Shown here in pieces: positions 24,625 through 33,042 of a stretch of DNA of 64,000 nt (its first letter is position 1; each line of letters opens with the position of its first letter). The notes beneath the pieces are model-generated. The model had not been told where the DNA came from, did no database searches, and saw only the letters and a program-made list of their open reading frames with translations. The stretch spans positions 1-64,000 of the forward strand of contig CAMWLC010000005.1 in NCBI GenBank assembly GCA_947174995.1. The letters are read 5' to 3'. The stretch is from an uncultured Porphyromonadaceae bacterium. GTDB taxonomy: Bacteria; Bacteroidota; Bacteroidia; Bacteroidales; Muribaculaceae. A program made the translations under genes and the position numbers.

Positions 24625-25410
24625 TCACTCGCACTCCTCGCGGTATTCCTTCACAGCCTTGAAGATGGCGTCCGCCATACTGTCGACACCCTCCTCGGAG
24701 GTCATGAAAGCAGCCGATTCAGGATTGCATATAAAGTCGAGTTCCACAAGCACGGCGGGCATACACGTGGCCCAAAGCACCCAGAAGCCGGCCTGATGCA
24801 CTCCCCGGTCCTTGCGCCCGGCCACACCCACAAGATGTTTCTGCGCCTTCTCCGCGAAGGAAAAGCTCCGGCTGAGGTTGGACTTCTGGGCCATCTCGAA
24901 GATTATGTAGGATTCATCGCGCAGAGGGTCGAAGCCGCTATATTTCGTCTTGAAATCCTTCTCGTACTCTATCACCGAGTTCTCGCGCCGCGCCACCTCC
25001 ATATTGTTGCCGTCTTTATGAAGGCCGAGCACATACACCGAGGCACCGGCTACATTTTTGCGGTTCTTGTTTTTCTCGTCGACGGAATTGGTGTGTATGC
25101 TCACGAAGAGATCACCCTTGCTTTCATTAGCCACGGCCGCACGCTCCTGGAGAGAGAGGAAAGTGTCATCATCCCTTGTATAGACCACCTTCACTCCCTT
25201 GAGCTTCTTTTTCAGCTTCTCCCCCAGGCGACGGGCCACGGAGAGATTTATATCCTTCTCTCTTGCACTGTTGTCGATGGCTCCATGGTCCTTTCCGCCG
25301 TGGCCGGGGTCGAGGACTATGGTGAAATCGGTCGCCACAGCCCGCATATTCGGAAGCGGAGAGGCAATCAGGGAGAGAGCGAGCAGCGAACGGAAGAAAA
25401 AATTCCTCAT
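24625..25410 (-). CDS. N-acetylmuramoyl-L-alanine amidase (Amidase_3)
   Basis: From ATG 25410 (MRNFFFRSLLALSLI) the protein has a signal peptide and then the Amidase_3 zinc enzyme: FTIVLDPGHGGKDHGAIDN (first His), the Glu in EKDINLSVARRLGE, FVSIHTNSVDEKN (second His) and AVLVELDFICNPESAAFM (catalytic Glu). It cleaves the bond between MurNAc and the peptide stem in the periplasm during cell separation. A longer reading frame exists but overlaps the exonuclease gene. It starts one base after the exonuclease stop. Confidence 0.92.
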   Translation of the reverse strand: MRNFFFRSLLALSLIASPLPNMRAVATDFTIVLDPGHGGKDHGAIDNSAREKDINLSVARRLGEKLKKKLKGVKVVYTRDDDTFLSLQERAAVANESKGDLFVSIHTNSVDEKNKNRKNVAGASVYVLGLHKDGNNMEVARRENSVIEYEKDFKTKYSGFDPLRDESYIIFEMAQKSNLSRSFSFAEKAQKHLVGVAGRKDRGVHQAGFWVLWATCMPAVLVELDFICNPESAAFMTSEEGVDSMADAIFKAVKEYREECE

Positions 25411-25411
25411 A

Positions 25412-25906
25412 TCAAAGTATTTTAATGGCGATTGCGGCGCAGGCTTCGGCGTCGGCGAGGGCGTGATGGTGGTCCTTAAGATCGAATCCGCAACGTGCCG
25501 CCACGGTGTCGAGTTTGTGGTTCGGAAGGGTGTGTCCGAATGTACGCCGGGAGCCGGTGCAGGTGCAGTGAAACTCATATTCCGGATATGTCATGCCGTA
25601 TCGGGCGAATGCGGCGCGGAGGCACCCTTCGTCAAACCGGCTGAAATGCGCCACGAGCGGCAGACCTTCGATCAACTGCTCCACTTCCGCCCATACCTCC
25701 GGGAAAGTGTCCGCGCTGTCGGTGTCCTCGCGCGTGAGTCCGTGTACCCTCACGTTGCCGGGGCTGTAATAATTGGGAGCCGGATGGATGAGACTGTAAT
25801 ACTTGTCCGTCACCTTGCCGTCCCTGACAACGACCACCCCTACGCTGCACACGCTCGAGCGGTAGTCGTTGGCCGTCTCGAAATCTATAGCTGCAAAATC
25901 TTTCAC
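25412..25906 (-). CDS. DnaQ-like 3'-5' exonuclease
   Basis: The DEDD exonuclease motifs are all visible: DFAAIDFETAND (Exo I, Asp-Glu), LVAHFSRFDEGCL (Exo II, Asp), and HHHALADAEACAAI (Exo III, His-x4-Asp, DEDDh type). The family contains DNA polymerase III epsilon-like and RNase T-like enzymes. The start is uncertain: no ATG precedes the first motif, so the GTG at 25906 (VKDFAAIDFE) is proposed. It is the first gene of an exonuclease-amidase-mlaD set. Confidence 0.85.
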   Translation of the reverse strand: MKDFAAIDFETANDYRSSVCSVGVVVVRDGKVTDKYYSLIHPAPNYYSPGNVRVHGLTREDTDSADTFPEVWAEVEQLIEGLPLVAHFSRFDEGCLRAAFARYGMTYPEYEFHCTCTGSRRTFGHTLPNHKLDTVAARCGFDLKDHHHALADAEACAAIAIKIL

Positions 25907-26030
25907 GCTGCAAATGTTGACCTCATAGCGCAGGAAAAAGAAATGCCTGCATCTGTAAGGTATATTCAAATTTTTCTGCAAAAATAATAATTTTTCAGAG
26001 AGAATCCCAATATGTGACTTTAGATTTTGC

Positions 26031-26038
26031 TAACTTTG
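26031..26038 (+). promoter_or_regulatory. -7 box giving an almost leaderless mRNA
   Basis: TAACTTTG ends only six bases before the ATG at 26045. Because transcription in Bacteroidetes starts about seven bases after this box, the mRNA is predicted to have essentially no 5' leader. Confidence 0.7.
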
Positions 26039-26044
26039 CACATT

Positions 26045-27253
26045 ATGACTTCATATCCCGACCAATTCTATTCATTCATCAATAATCATCTCAATGCCGA
26101 TCCCCGGACGCTTCTACTCACCGCTCACGGTAAGGAATATCCTTTTCCTGTGGATTTCGCCATAACGCAGATCGAGGCACGCCGGAAGTCAGGGGCAAAG
26201 TTAGCTCCCTTCACCGCCTCGGAGCGCTTTCTGTTTCCCACCCTGCTCAGCGCGGAGCAGGCCAGCGACTGGCGGGTGGCCTGCTTTCATGCCTCGCTTC
26301 TGGAGGATAAGCGTGTGCTCGACCTCACAGCGGGATTGGGAATCGACGCGATTACAATTGCCGGAGAGGCGCTCCGCGTCACCGCCGTAGAGATAGATGA
26401 AGGGAAATGTGAGACTCTTCGCCACAATTGCGAGGTTATGGGCAAAGCGGTAGAAGTCTTGCATGATTCGGCTGAAAATGTGATTGAGAGAGTCGGGGAT
26501 AATGAGTATGACGCTATTTTCATCGACCCGGCCCGCAGGAGCGCGGATGGGAAAAAGGTGCACGCTTTCACGGATTGCTCGCCCGACGTAATTTCCCTTA
26601 TGCCACGGATGCTGGAGATAGCACCGGAAATCTTGATAAAGTCCTCCCCTATGCTTGATGTCAGGGCTGTCCTCAGAATCTTTCCTCGGACTTCCGACAT
26701 TTATGTTGTGAGTCTCAACGGAGAGGTGAAGGAGGTTCTTGTCAGGGTAAAGGGATCCGCCATCGGTAGCACTCCAACGGCACACTGCGTAATGATAAAA
26801 GGAGATGAGGTGCGAAGCCTTCTGGTGCCCTTGGGAAACAGCAGGTCTTCCGGACCCGATTCCGAGAAGTATGCGGCCGCCGATGCACCCGCTCCCGGGA
26901 AGTGGCTTTACGAGCCGGACGCGGCGCTGATGAAGTTAGGACCGTGGCAGACTCTGCAAAGTCTCTATCCCGGTCTGAGGAAAATCGCACGCGACACCCA
27001 TCTCTTTATCAGCGATGAAGAGTTGCCCGGATTTCCCGGACGCGGCGTCAGGATAAAAGATGTAATTGACAAAAAAAGCAGCCGCGCCCTCAAGGGCACG
27101 ACTGCCAATGTCGCTGTCAGAAACTATCCTCTCGGAGCGGAGGTCCTGCGAAAGAAACTCGGAGTGAAAGACGGAGGCGATACTTTCATATATGCGTTTC
27201 GCAACTCCGATGCAAAACCTGTAATGCTCCTTTGCGAAAGGCCCGGTCTCTAA
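26045..27253 (+). CDS. THUMP-like/class I SAM methyltransferase
   Basis: The 402-residue protein carries a Rossmann methyltransferase core (VLDLTAGLGIDAITIAGEAL, then VTAVEIDEGK, then YDAIFIDPARRSADGKK, motif IV with DPAR). The C-terminal third matches the THUMP-like domain that accompanies it in Bacteroidetes. Members are thought to modify RNA, but the substrate is unknown. The ATG at 26045 is preferred over an upstream TTG because the -7 box ends at 26038. Confidence 0.8.
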   Translation: MTSYPDQFYSFINNHLNADPRTLLLTAHGKEYPFPVDFAITQIEARRKSGAKLAPFTASERFLFPTLLSAEQASDWRVACFHASLLEDKRVLDLTAGLGIDAITIAGEALRVTAVEIDEGKCETLRHNCEVMGKAVEVLHDSAENVIERVGDNEYDAIFIDPARRSADGKKVHAFTDCSPDVISLMPRMLEIAPEILIKSSPMLDVRAVLRIFPRTSDIYVVSLNGEVKEVLVRVKGSAIGSTPTAHCVMIKGDEVRSLLVPLGNSRSSGPDSEKYAAADAPAPGKWLYEPDAALMKLGPWQTLQSLYPGLRKIARDTHLFISDEELPGFPGRGVRIKDVIDKKSSRALKGTTANVAVRNYPLGAEVLRKKLGVKDGGDTFIYAFRNSDAKPVMLLCERPGL

Positions 27254-27287
27254 GGCCCCATCTCCCGCAGAGTATCATGTCTCGGAC

Positions 27288-28991
27288 TTAAAACTTGAAT
27301 CCCATGGTGAGCACCACCTGATTGTTGTTGTTGCTGACCTTGGCCGAGGGGCTGATGTATTCCGATCCGGGATCCACGGTGTAGGCATGCCACACCGACT
27401 TGCGGGTCTTGTACATATAGGCTGCATCCACATAGAAGCTCTTGAAGTTGTATCCCAGGCCGCACGATACATAGTGCGTGGCGTCGTCAAAGGAATACTG
27501 CGTCAGTGTGCCGGAGGTCTGGATTATTTCCTTGTCATCACGGGCCTTCTCCTTTACCGGGGATGAAGTGTAGGCGTAACCGGCACGCACGCTGAAACGG
27601 GGAGTGACGCGAAACTCAGCGCCTATTCTCAATGTGCCGGATGTCTTGTAATACTGCTTGATTTCGGAATTGGTGACTCCGAAGGGACCGTTATATGCCC
27701 CGTTGATTCCCGCGCGTGTGCCCGTGTCGGCAGTGTTGGCGGCCGGTGCTCCCCAGAACCAGGGATCATCCCACCATCCTCCATCCCAGGAATAGCCGGG
27801 ATTGTAGGCCGAGAAATTCATGTACTGATATGACTGCCAGTCATAGTCTGCCGAGACTATGAAGCGTCCTCCTATCACTCCTGCGACACTGGCGATGAAT
27901 CTCCAGGGAGTACGGAAGTTGTAGCTGTTTTCCCCAGTCGGAGTCTCGGATGAAGTGACGCGGAGCTCATCGCCATACACGAATCCGGTCTTGGCGTAAT
28001 AGTTCTCCGTAATGCTGTACCATGTCGGGGTGTGGAAAGCGAATCCGAGTCTTAGTTCCTGAATGGGCTTCACTATCACTCCGAGCTTGTAGTTGAAACC
28101 GCTCCCCGAAGCCCAGTAATCGTTGTCGAGGGCTATGTTGGAACTCATGCGACGCACGACTCCGCTGCCTGTGTCGACGTATGCGTTGTTCATCCTCTCG
28201 CCCCAGCGGGAATAGAGTGAATAGTCCAGGTCAATGATTCCGAAATCCATGCCCCAGTAAACGAGGTTACGGAAGTTACCTCCGAGCGCGATGTTATACT
28301 CGTTGACCGCACCCTGGATAGTCTCGTTAAACTGTGCGCTTCCCGAGGTGCCCTCGCCGAACTGGCCCTCCCACGCGGGATAATCGGGATCGCCCGTGGG
28401 GGTGATGAAATAGCTGTCGTATCCGAGCACATCCATCCAGGGGGCCGCTATGCCGCCGTCGTTGGGGTAATAGGCGTCGAAACTTCCGGTGGACTCCACA
28501 TCCCCCACGGTGAGATCGCAGGAGTTGGCCACGCCCGCCATATAGTTGGTGATGGAGTTGCGCAGGGATGGGATCACACCGGTGGTCACACGGTTGAAAG
28601 ACACCGACTTGTTGTAGGTGAAGCCCACGTTGACGTTGGGCAAAAATGAACTGCCGAGCATGAATGTAGCCACACCTCCGATATTGTTCAGAAGGAACTT
28701 TGTGTCGGTCTCCGAGCCCTTGGCTCCGCCTGAGAGGGCCGACGAACTCTGGCAATCGAGATTGAGCGTCAACCCTATGTCGGAGGAGCGGTAGACACCT
28801 ATTCCGGCCGGATTGTAGGAGAGTGTAGTCATGTCGGCGCCCAAAGCTCCGAACGCACCGCCCATACCCATGAAGCGGGCCGTACCCTTGATGTCTGTCT
28901 GCGAAAAGCGGAATCCGTCTATTGCGCTCTGGGCCATCATCGGCGCCACGCCTAAGGAGGCACAAGTAAGCAATATGTATAGTTTTTTCAT
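27288..28991 (-). CDS. OmpP1/FadL-family outer-membrane porin
   Basis: The 567-residue protein has a signal peptide (LYILLTCASLGVAPMMAQSA) and the FadL/OmpP1 N-terminal hatch region (GTARFMGMGGAFGALGADMT, then LSYNPAGIGVYRSSD). Long beta-strand repeats follow, and it ends with an aromatic residue (VVLTMGFKF) as expected for BamA-inserted barrels. The family imports hydrophobic molecules across the outer membrane. It follows the Trp/Gly-repeat gene on the same strand, separated by a terminator-like hairpin at 29014-29046. Confidence 0.9.
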   Translation of the reverse strand: MKKLYILLTCASLGVAPMMAQSAIDGFRFSQTDIKGTARFMGMGGAFGALGADMTTLSYNPAGIGVYRSSDIGLTLNLDCQSSSALSGGAKGSETDTKFLLNNIGGVATFMLGSSFLPNVNVGFTYNKSVSFNRVTTGVIPSLRNSITNYMAGVANSCDLTVGDVESTGSFDAYYPNDGGIAAPWMDVLGYDSYFITPTGDPDYPAWEGQFGEGTSGSAQFNETIQGAVNEYNIALGGNFRNLVYWGMDFGIIDLDYSLYSRWGERMNNAYVDTGSGVVRRMSSNIALDNDYWASGSGFNYKLGVIVKPIQELRLGFAFHTPTWYSITENYYAKTGFVYGDELRVTSSETPTGENSYNFRTPWRFIASVAGVIGGRFIVSADYDWQSYQYMNFSAYNPGYSWDGGWWDDPWFWGAPAANTADTGTRAGINGAYNGPFGVTNSEIKQYYKTSGTLRIGAEFRVTPRFSVRAGYAYTSSPVKEKARDDKEIIQTSGTLTQYSFDDATHYVSCGLGYNFKSFYVDAAYMYKTRKSVWHAYTVDPGSEYISPSAKVSNNNNQVVLTMGFKF

Positions 28992-29013
28992 GAGTAGTTC
29001 TTATCTTTAGATC

Positions 29014-29046
29014 AGACCCCATCCCACGATATGTCAAATGGGGTCT
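29014..29046 (-). terminator. Hairpin between the repeat-protein gene and the porin gene
   Basis: AGACCCCAT / ATGGGGTCT arms (9 bp) with a 15-base loop lie in the 70-bp spacer between two leftward genes. Confidence 0.55.
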
Positions 29047-29061
29047 TAGTCAAGTTTCAAA

Positions 29062-30387
29062 TTAACGGCGTCCGCCTCGTCCGCCACCACCACCGGAGCT
29101 ACGTCCGCCTCCGCTTGAACGGCCTCCACCTCCCATTGAGCGTGAACCGCTGCCGCTGTTAAAGGAACCGCTGTTGAAGGAGTTTCTGTTGCTGTTAGTC
29201 CGCGTGGTACCGTTGTTGTAGGTGGTGCCGCTTGAGCGATGGTTATTGGTGCTTCCGCCGTCGTAGCTGTTACCGCTATTGTATGTGCTGCCGCTTGAGC
29301 GGTGATTGTTGGTGCCTCCACTGTTGTAGCTGCCCGAACCGTTCTGATTGCGACTCGGATTGGCGTTGGTGAGACCGGTGCTATTGGAGTTGCCGCTGCG
29401 GCGATGTCCGTCAGACTGCACTGTGCGGTTGATCGTGCCTCCGTTGAATCCTCCGAGCTGACTGCCCACACGGTTGCCTGAGGTGACCCCTGTGCGTGTG
29501 CCGTTCAGATCCACGCCATGCTGACGGTGGTGGTTGGTGGTGCCGACCGCCGAACCGTGATTGCTGTTCGCGGGTGCCGAAAGACCGGGACGCGTCGAGC
29601 CGGTGTAGCGGTGCGAACCGCCGTAGCCGTTGGTGATATGGCCCGGACGCGTGTTGGCAGACCATCCCTTGTTGGGACCGACGGGGCCACGTCCGCCGGG
29701 ACGCCTCCAGTCAGTGCCGGGACGATAAGCCCACGAGGGACCCCAATCCCACGATGGGCCCCATCCCCATGACGGCCCCCATGAGGGTCCCCATGCCCAA
29801 CAGGGGCCCCAGCCCCATGACCAGCCACCCCAGCCCCAGGAAAGACCCCAGCTCCAGGAGGGGCCCCAACTCCATGACGGCCCCCAGGCGTATGACCAGT
29901 TCCATCCGCCCCAACCGAAGCCGTAAGAGGGACCCCAGTACGAGGGCCACCAGTCCATGTAGGCGTATGAGGGTGCGAAATATGGCGCTCCTTTAATGTT
30001 GAACTCTATGTTCACGTTGCCGTAGGCATTGTCGAGCACATCTTCAAGCACATCGGCATTGTCAACTACAATCGTTGGATTATAGAATTTCTGAATCTTC
30101 TGGGTATAGACGAAATCCTCGCCCCCCTCAGCGTAATTTCCTATGGTGTCGACGGGAGACGCGTAGTACTGTCCGCGAAGATTGTACTCATCCACATCCA
30201 TGTTCTCGAAGTCCGCGATGTAATTGGACTTGCGGTTTTTCTTCGACGTTTGAGCGGGCTTGTCCTTATTCTTCTTGGGATTATAATAGAGATCATCCAC
30301 ATAATCGTCCGCGAGAATGCAGGGAGCCCCCAGAGTCAGGGCTATCGCCAGGAGTATGCCTCTTTGGGTATATTTGCTTCTCTTCAT
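29062..30387 (-). CDS. Secreted low-complexity Trp/Gly/Pro-repeat protein
   Basis: From ATG 30387 (MKRSKYTQRGILLAIALTLG) a signal peptide ends near CILADDYVDD. An ordered domain of about 100 residues follows (DLYYNPKKNKDK through NVNIEFNIKGAPYF). Then comes a block of about 75 residues built from WGPSW/SWGWG units, then an Asn/Ser/Thr/Gly-rich tail, ending in Gly-Arg repeats (SSGGGRSSGGGGGRGGRR). The repeat block is encoded by a GC-rich, roughly 12-bp repeating pattern. The protein is exported, probably to the cell surface; function unknown. Similar DUFs with proline/tryptophan repeats occur in Bacteroidales. Confidence 0.75.
   Translation of the reverse strand: MKRSKYTQRGILLAIALTLGAPCILADDYVDDLYYNPKKNKDKPAQTSKKNRKSNYIADFENMDVDEYNLRGQYYASPVDTIGNYAEGGEDFVYTQKIQKFYNPTIVVDNADVLEDVLDNAYGNVNIEFNIKGAPYFAPSYAYMDWWPSYWGPSYGFGWGGWNWSYAWGPSWSWGPSWSWGLSWGWGGWSWGWGPCWAWGPSWGPSWGWGPSWDWGPSWAYRPGTDWRRPGGRGPVGPNKGWSANTRPGHITNGYGGSHRYTGSTRPGLSAPANSNHGSAVGTTNHHRQHGVDLNGTRTGVTSGNRVGSQLGGFNGGTINRTVQSDGHRRSGNSNSTGLTNANPSRNQNGSGSYNSGGTNNHRSSGSTYNSGNSYDGGSTNNHRSSGTTYNNGTTRTNSNRNSFNSGSFNSGSGSRSMGGGGRSSGGGRSSGGGGGRGGRR
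29725..29952. repeat. Internal coding repeat (Trp/Gly/Pro units)
   Basis: DNA encoding the W-G-P-S-W type units. Blocks of CCCCA and GGCCCC recur at roughly 12-bp intervals. Such tracts are prone to replication slippage, so the unit number may vary between strains. Confidence 0.75.
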
Positions 30388-30419
30388 AGGATGGTTATTC
30401 AGGTGTATATTCAAATTTC

Positions 30420-30614
30420 TAAGTGAGTGTTCAAATTTAATTTATACAATATGCGAGTTTATTTTTTAGTCGATTTCAGTGCGGAGAGAGGGAGCATAGC
30501 AAGCTATGCGACTGAGCGACAAGCTGAAAGCGGCAAAAAAGAAGCCGCAGATTGTATAAAAGATTCAGTGAGCACTTGCTTTTGATGTTATCGTATAATT
30601 TGAACACTTACTTA
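30420..30614. mobile_element. 195-bp MITE-like element, copy 1
   Basis: It has 18-bp terminal inverted repeats (TAAGTGAGTGTTCAAATT on the left; right end is the complement of TAAGTAAGTGTTCAAATT, one mismatch). The interior contains the hairpin GCATAGCAAGCTATGC and a CGGC...GCCG stem around AAAAAAGAA. No ORF is present. A second copy of identical length lies at 32726-32920 in the opposite orientation. It accounts for most of the 305-bp gap between the repeat-protein gene and trmN6; the remaining bases show nothing recognisable. Confidence 0.85.
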
Positions 30615-30692
30615 TAATTTTGACAATCAGCAACGGAATTGGTTTAGAAAAATTGACAGAGTCAATATTTTTTAACATTTTCCCCGCGAATG

Positions 30693-31445
30693 TCAAAATT
30701 TAAGATAGAATTCGCGGCATAATGCGCGGTATTCATCTGCGGGGATTCCCGGAGCCTTTTCCAATATAAGTTTCTTTATCTCCGGACACGGGCCCCGACG
30801 CTCCGCTTCAAGCTCTGCGATACCTTCCCGCCCTACAATCGCAAGCGGCGTGGCCGTCACTACGATTCTTTTCACCGGAGCCTGCGAATGACCGCTGATT
30901 CTGACCACCGTCAGCACTTGCAGCCCCTCTCGGCAAGCGTGCTCCTTCACCTCTTCCTCGAACCACGACGGGCAGACAAAGCAAAGCCTCCCTCCGGGAT
31001 TGAGAAGCCGACGGGCTTCGTGCAGCAATACGAAGGGCGAGAGCGAGGCTTGGTGTCTCGCCGCGAGTCTCGCGGAATCCGGAGATGTTATGCCGCTTCT
31101 GAAAAAGGGGGGATTGGAAACTATCAGGTCATAACGCGAACTCTCTTCAGAGAAGTCAGCACACTCCGCCTCCAGGCGTGCGCCCCACGGAGATTTGAGG
31201 AAATTTTCACGCGCTTCGTTAACGGAGGCCTCATCCGTGTCAATGGCACGGATACGCGCCCCCGGGGCACGCTGCGCCAGCATGAGGGCTATCACGCCGC
31301 ATCCGCAACCTGCGTCAAGCACGGTAGTGACACCCTCCACCGGAGCAAGCGCCCCGGTAAGCACGGCGTCCACACCTACCTTCATCGAGCTCATGTCGTG
31401 ACTGACCTCGAAGTGCTTGAAACGAAAAGGTCCGGATTTCTTCAT
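30693..31445 (-). CDS. trmN6: tRNA1(Val) (adenine(37)-N6)-methyltransferase
   Basis: 250 residues from ATG 31445 (MKKSGPFRFKHFEVSHDMSS). The N-terminal FKHF signature and MKVGVDAVLTGALA are typical of TrmN6/YfiC. They are followed by SAM motif I (VLDAGCGCGVIALMLAQRA) and the NPPF motif for target adenine (LIVSNPPFFRSG). It methylates A37 of tRNA-Val. It lies downstream of yraN on the same strand; the two MITE copies flank the trmN6-yraN-nadC cluster. Confidence 0.88.
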   Translation of the reverse strand: MKKSGPFRFKHFEVSHDMSSMKVGVDAVLTGALAPVEGVTTVLDAGCGCGVIALMLAQRAPGARIRAIDTDEASVNEARENFLKSPWGARLEAECADFSEESSRYDLIVSNPPFFRSGITSPDSARLAARHQASLSPFVLLHEARRLLNPGGRLCFVCPSWFEEEVKEHACREGLQVLTVVRISGHSQAPVKRIVVTATPLAIVGREGIAELEAERRGPCPEIKKLILEKAPGIPADEYRALCREFYLKF

Positions 31446-31471
31446 TGCATCATTTTGTCTTGCACTCTGCG

Positions 31472-31864
31472 TCAATATCCCAAAGGAGGCAGGTACGCGT
31501 CCTGAAGATGTTCAAGGGTGTAATGGTGCTTGTTTCCCGTGATGGCTATGATGTCAAACCTGTATTCGTAAGGCTGGTCAAGACCTCTGAGATAACGGTC
31601 GGCGGCCTTTGAAATGCGCCGTTGTTTGGTAAGGTTAACCGCGCCGGCGGCATCCTCGCCTCCGGCGCCGCGGGCCTTGACCTCCACAAAGACAATGGTG
31701 CCCGGAATCTCGGCGATTATATCCACTTCCAGCTTGGATGACTGCGGCGACCAATTGCGCTCCCTCACCACATAACCCTCCTTGACGAGATAATCGCGGG
31801 CAATCTCCTCGGCGAGCTTGCCCCACTCAGATTTCTCACCGCCTCCCGGGGAACAGCTGTTCAT
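31472..31864 (-). CDS. yraN: UPF0102/YraN-family nuclease-fold protein
   Basis: 130 residues from ATG 31864 (MNSCSPGGGEKSE). The family pattern is present: GKLAEEIARDYLVKEGYVVR, ERNWSPQSSKLEVDIIAEI, then TIVFVEVKARG, a restriction-endonuclease-like core (Glu-x-Asp...Glu-x-Lys). The biochemical role is unresolved in general. It is transcribed with nadC (5-bp spacing) and trmN6. Confidence 0.88.
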   Translation of the reverse strand: MNSCSPGGGEKSEWGKLAEEIARDYLVKEGYVVRERNWSPQSSKLEVDIIAEIPGTIVFVEVKARGAGGEDAAGAVNLTKQRRISKAADRYLRGLDQPYEYRFDIIAITGNKHHYTLEHLQDAYLPPLGY

Positions 31865-31868
31865 AAGC

Positions 31869-32720
31869 TCAATAGGCCTTGAACGACATATCGAGACCCT
31901 TGACACTATGGGTCAACGCCCCAACGGAGATAAAATCCACTCCGGCCTCGCCATATTTGCGTAGATTTTCGAGGGTGATGCCTCCGGAAGACTCGGTCTC
32001 CATGCGGCCGTCCACGAGTTTCACCGCCTCGCGGGTGAGTTCGGGAGTGAAATTGTCAAACATGATCCGGTCCACGCCACCGATGGCGAGCACCCTGCGG
32101 ATATCGTCGAGGCTTCTCACCTCCACCTCGATTTTCAGGTCTTCTTTTCCGTTGGCACGGCAGTATTCGCGCGCTCTTTCGATGGCCTTCTCGATACCTC
32201 CGGCGAAATCTATGTGGTTGTCCTTGATGAGGATCATGTCGTAGAGACCTATGCGATGGTTGGTGCCTCCACCGGTCTTGACACCCTCCTTCTCAAGCAT
32301 TCTCATTCCCGGAGTGGTCTTGCGCGTGTCGAGCACGCGGGTGTGGAGACCCTCCAGCTCATCCTGGTAGCGGCGCGTCATGGTAGCCACGCCGCTCATG
32401 CGCTGCATTATATTGAGCATCGTGCGCTCCGCCACGAGCAGACTGCGCACGGGGCCTTCAGCCGTGAATGCGATGTCGCCCGGCTTCACATGGGCACCGT
32501 CCTCTATCATAACGGTCATCTTGATGGAGGGATCCACCTTGGCCAGCACCTTCCGTGCCACCTCTACGCCGGAGAGCACTCCCTCCTCCTTTATTATCAG
32601 TCGAGACCGCCCCATGGCGTCAGCCGGTATAGTGGAGAGCGTGGTGTGGTCGCCGTCGCCGAGGTCTTCGGCAAAAGCGAGGTCGAGCAGGTCGTCGATG
32701 AGTTCGTCTTTTGTCTTCAT
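31869..32720 (-). CDS. nadC: Nicotinate-nucleotide pyrophosphorylase (quinolinate PRTase)
   Basis: 283 residues from ATG 32720 (MKTKDELIDDLLDLAFAEDL). Family hallmarks are DGDHTTLSTIPAD, the segment SGVATMTRRYQDELEG, TRKTTPGMRMLEKEGVKTGG (quinolinate/PRPP binding), HRIGLYDMILIKDNHI and ESSGGITLENLRKYG. It converts quinolinate and PRPP to nicotinate mononucleotide in de novo NAD synthesis. A longer frame begins inside the MITE copy; the ATG just downstream of the element is preferred. nadC therefore has MITE sequence as its immediate 5' flank. nadA and nadB are not in the window. Confidence 0.92.
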   Translation of the reverse strand: MKTKDELIDDLLDLAFAEDLGDGDHTTLSTIPADAMGRSRLIIKEEGVLSGVEVARKVLAKVDPSIKMTVMIEDGAHVKPGDIAFTAEGPVRSLLVAERTMLNIMQRMSGVATMTRRYQDELEGLHTRVLDTRKTTPGMRMLEKEGVKTGGGTNHRIGLYDMILIKDNHIDFAGGIEKAIERAREYCRANGKEDLKIEVEVRSLDDIRRVLAIGGVDRIMFDNFTPELTREAVKLVDGRMETESSGGITLENLRKYGEAGVDFISVGALTHSVKGLDMSFKAY

Positions 32721-32725
32721 TTGAA

Positions 32726-32920
32726 TAAGTAAGCGTTCAAATTTAATCGATATCACCAAAAGCAAGTGTCTACTTAATCTTTTTAACAACCTGCGGCTTC
32801 TTTTTTGCCCTTTCAGCTTGTTGCTCAGTCGCATAGCCCGCTATGCGACTTCACTCCGCACCAAAATCGGCTAAAAAATAAGCACGCATATCGTATAAAT
32901 TAAATTTGAACACTTACTTA
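32726..32920. mobile_element. 195-bp MITE-like element, copy 2 (inverted relative to copy 1)
   Basis: It has TAAGTAAGCGTTCAAATT at the left end and the complement of TAAGTAAGTGTTCAAATT at the right end. Inside are the hairpin GCATAGCCCGCTATGC and the same GCCGC/GCAAAAAAGAAG region as copy 1. Read on the minus strand it aligns with copy 1 over its whole length. Both ends carry outward TAAATTTG, which fits the -7 box TAnnTTTG, so it could supply promoters for nadC (ATG 6 bp away) and, on the other side, toward rlmH. The remaining bases of the gap (32921-33042) show no gene. Confidence 0.88.
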
Positions 32921-33042
32921 GGTCTTAATTTTCCGCGAAGATAGCAATTTTTATCCGCATCGCCAACATAAACGACAGATTTATCCGTTTTATAAGGAGA
33001 AATATTTTTACAAGGAGATACTTTTCCCCAAACACCTGTTTC

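Noticed and set aside
29411..29950. Several overlapping frames in the Trp/Gly-repeat region on both strands
   Set aside because: They are low-complexity shadows of the repetitive secreted-protein gene.
29725..29952. Possible CRISPR-like array
   Set aside because: The pattern is an in-frame coding repeat without spacers of constant length, and no cas gene is present. No CRISPR array was found elsewhere.
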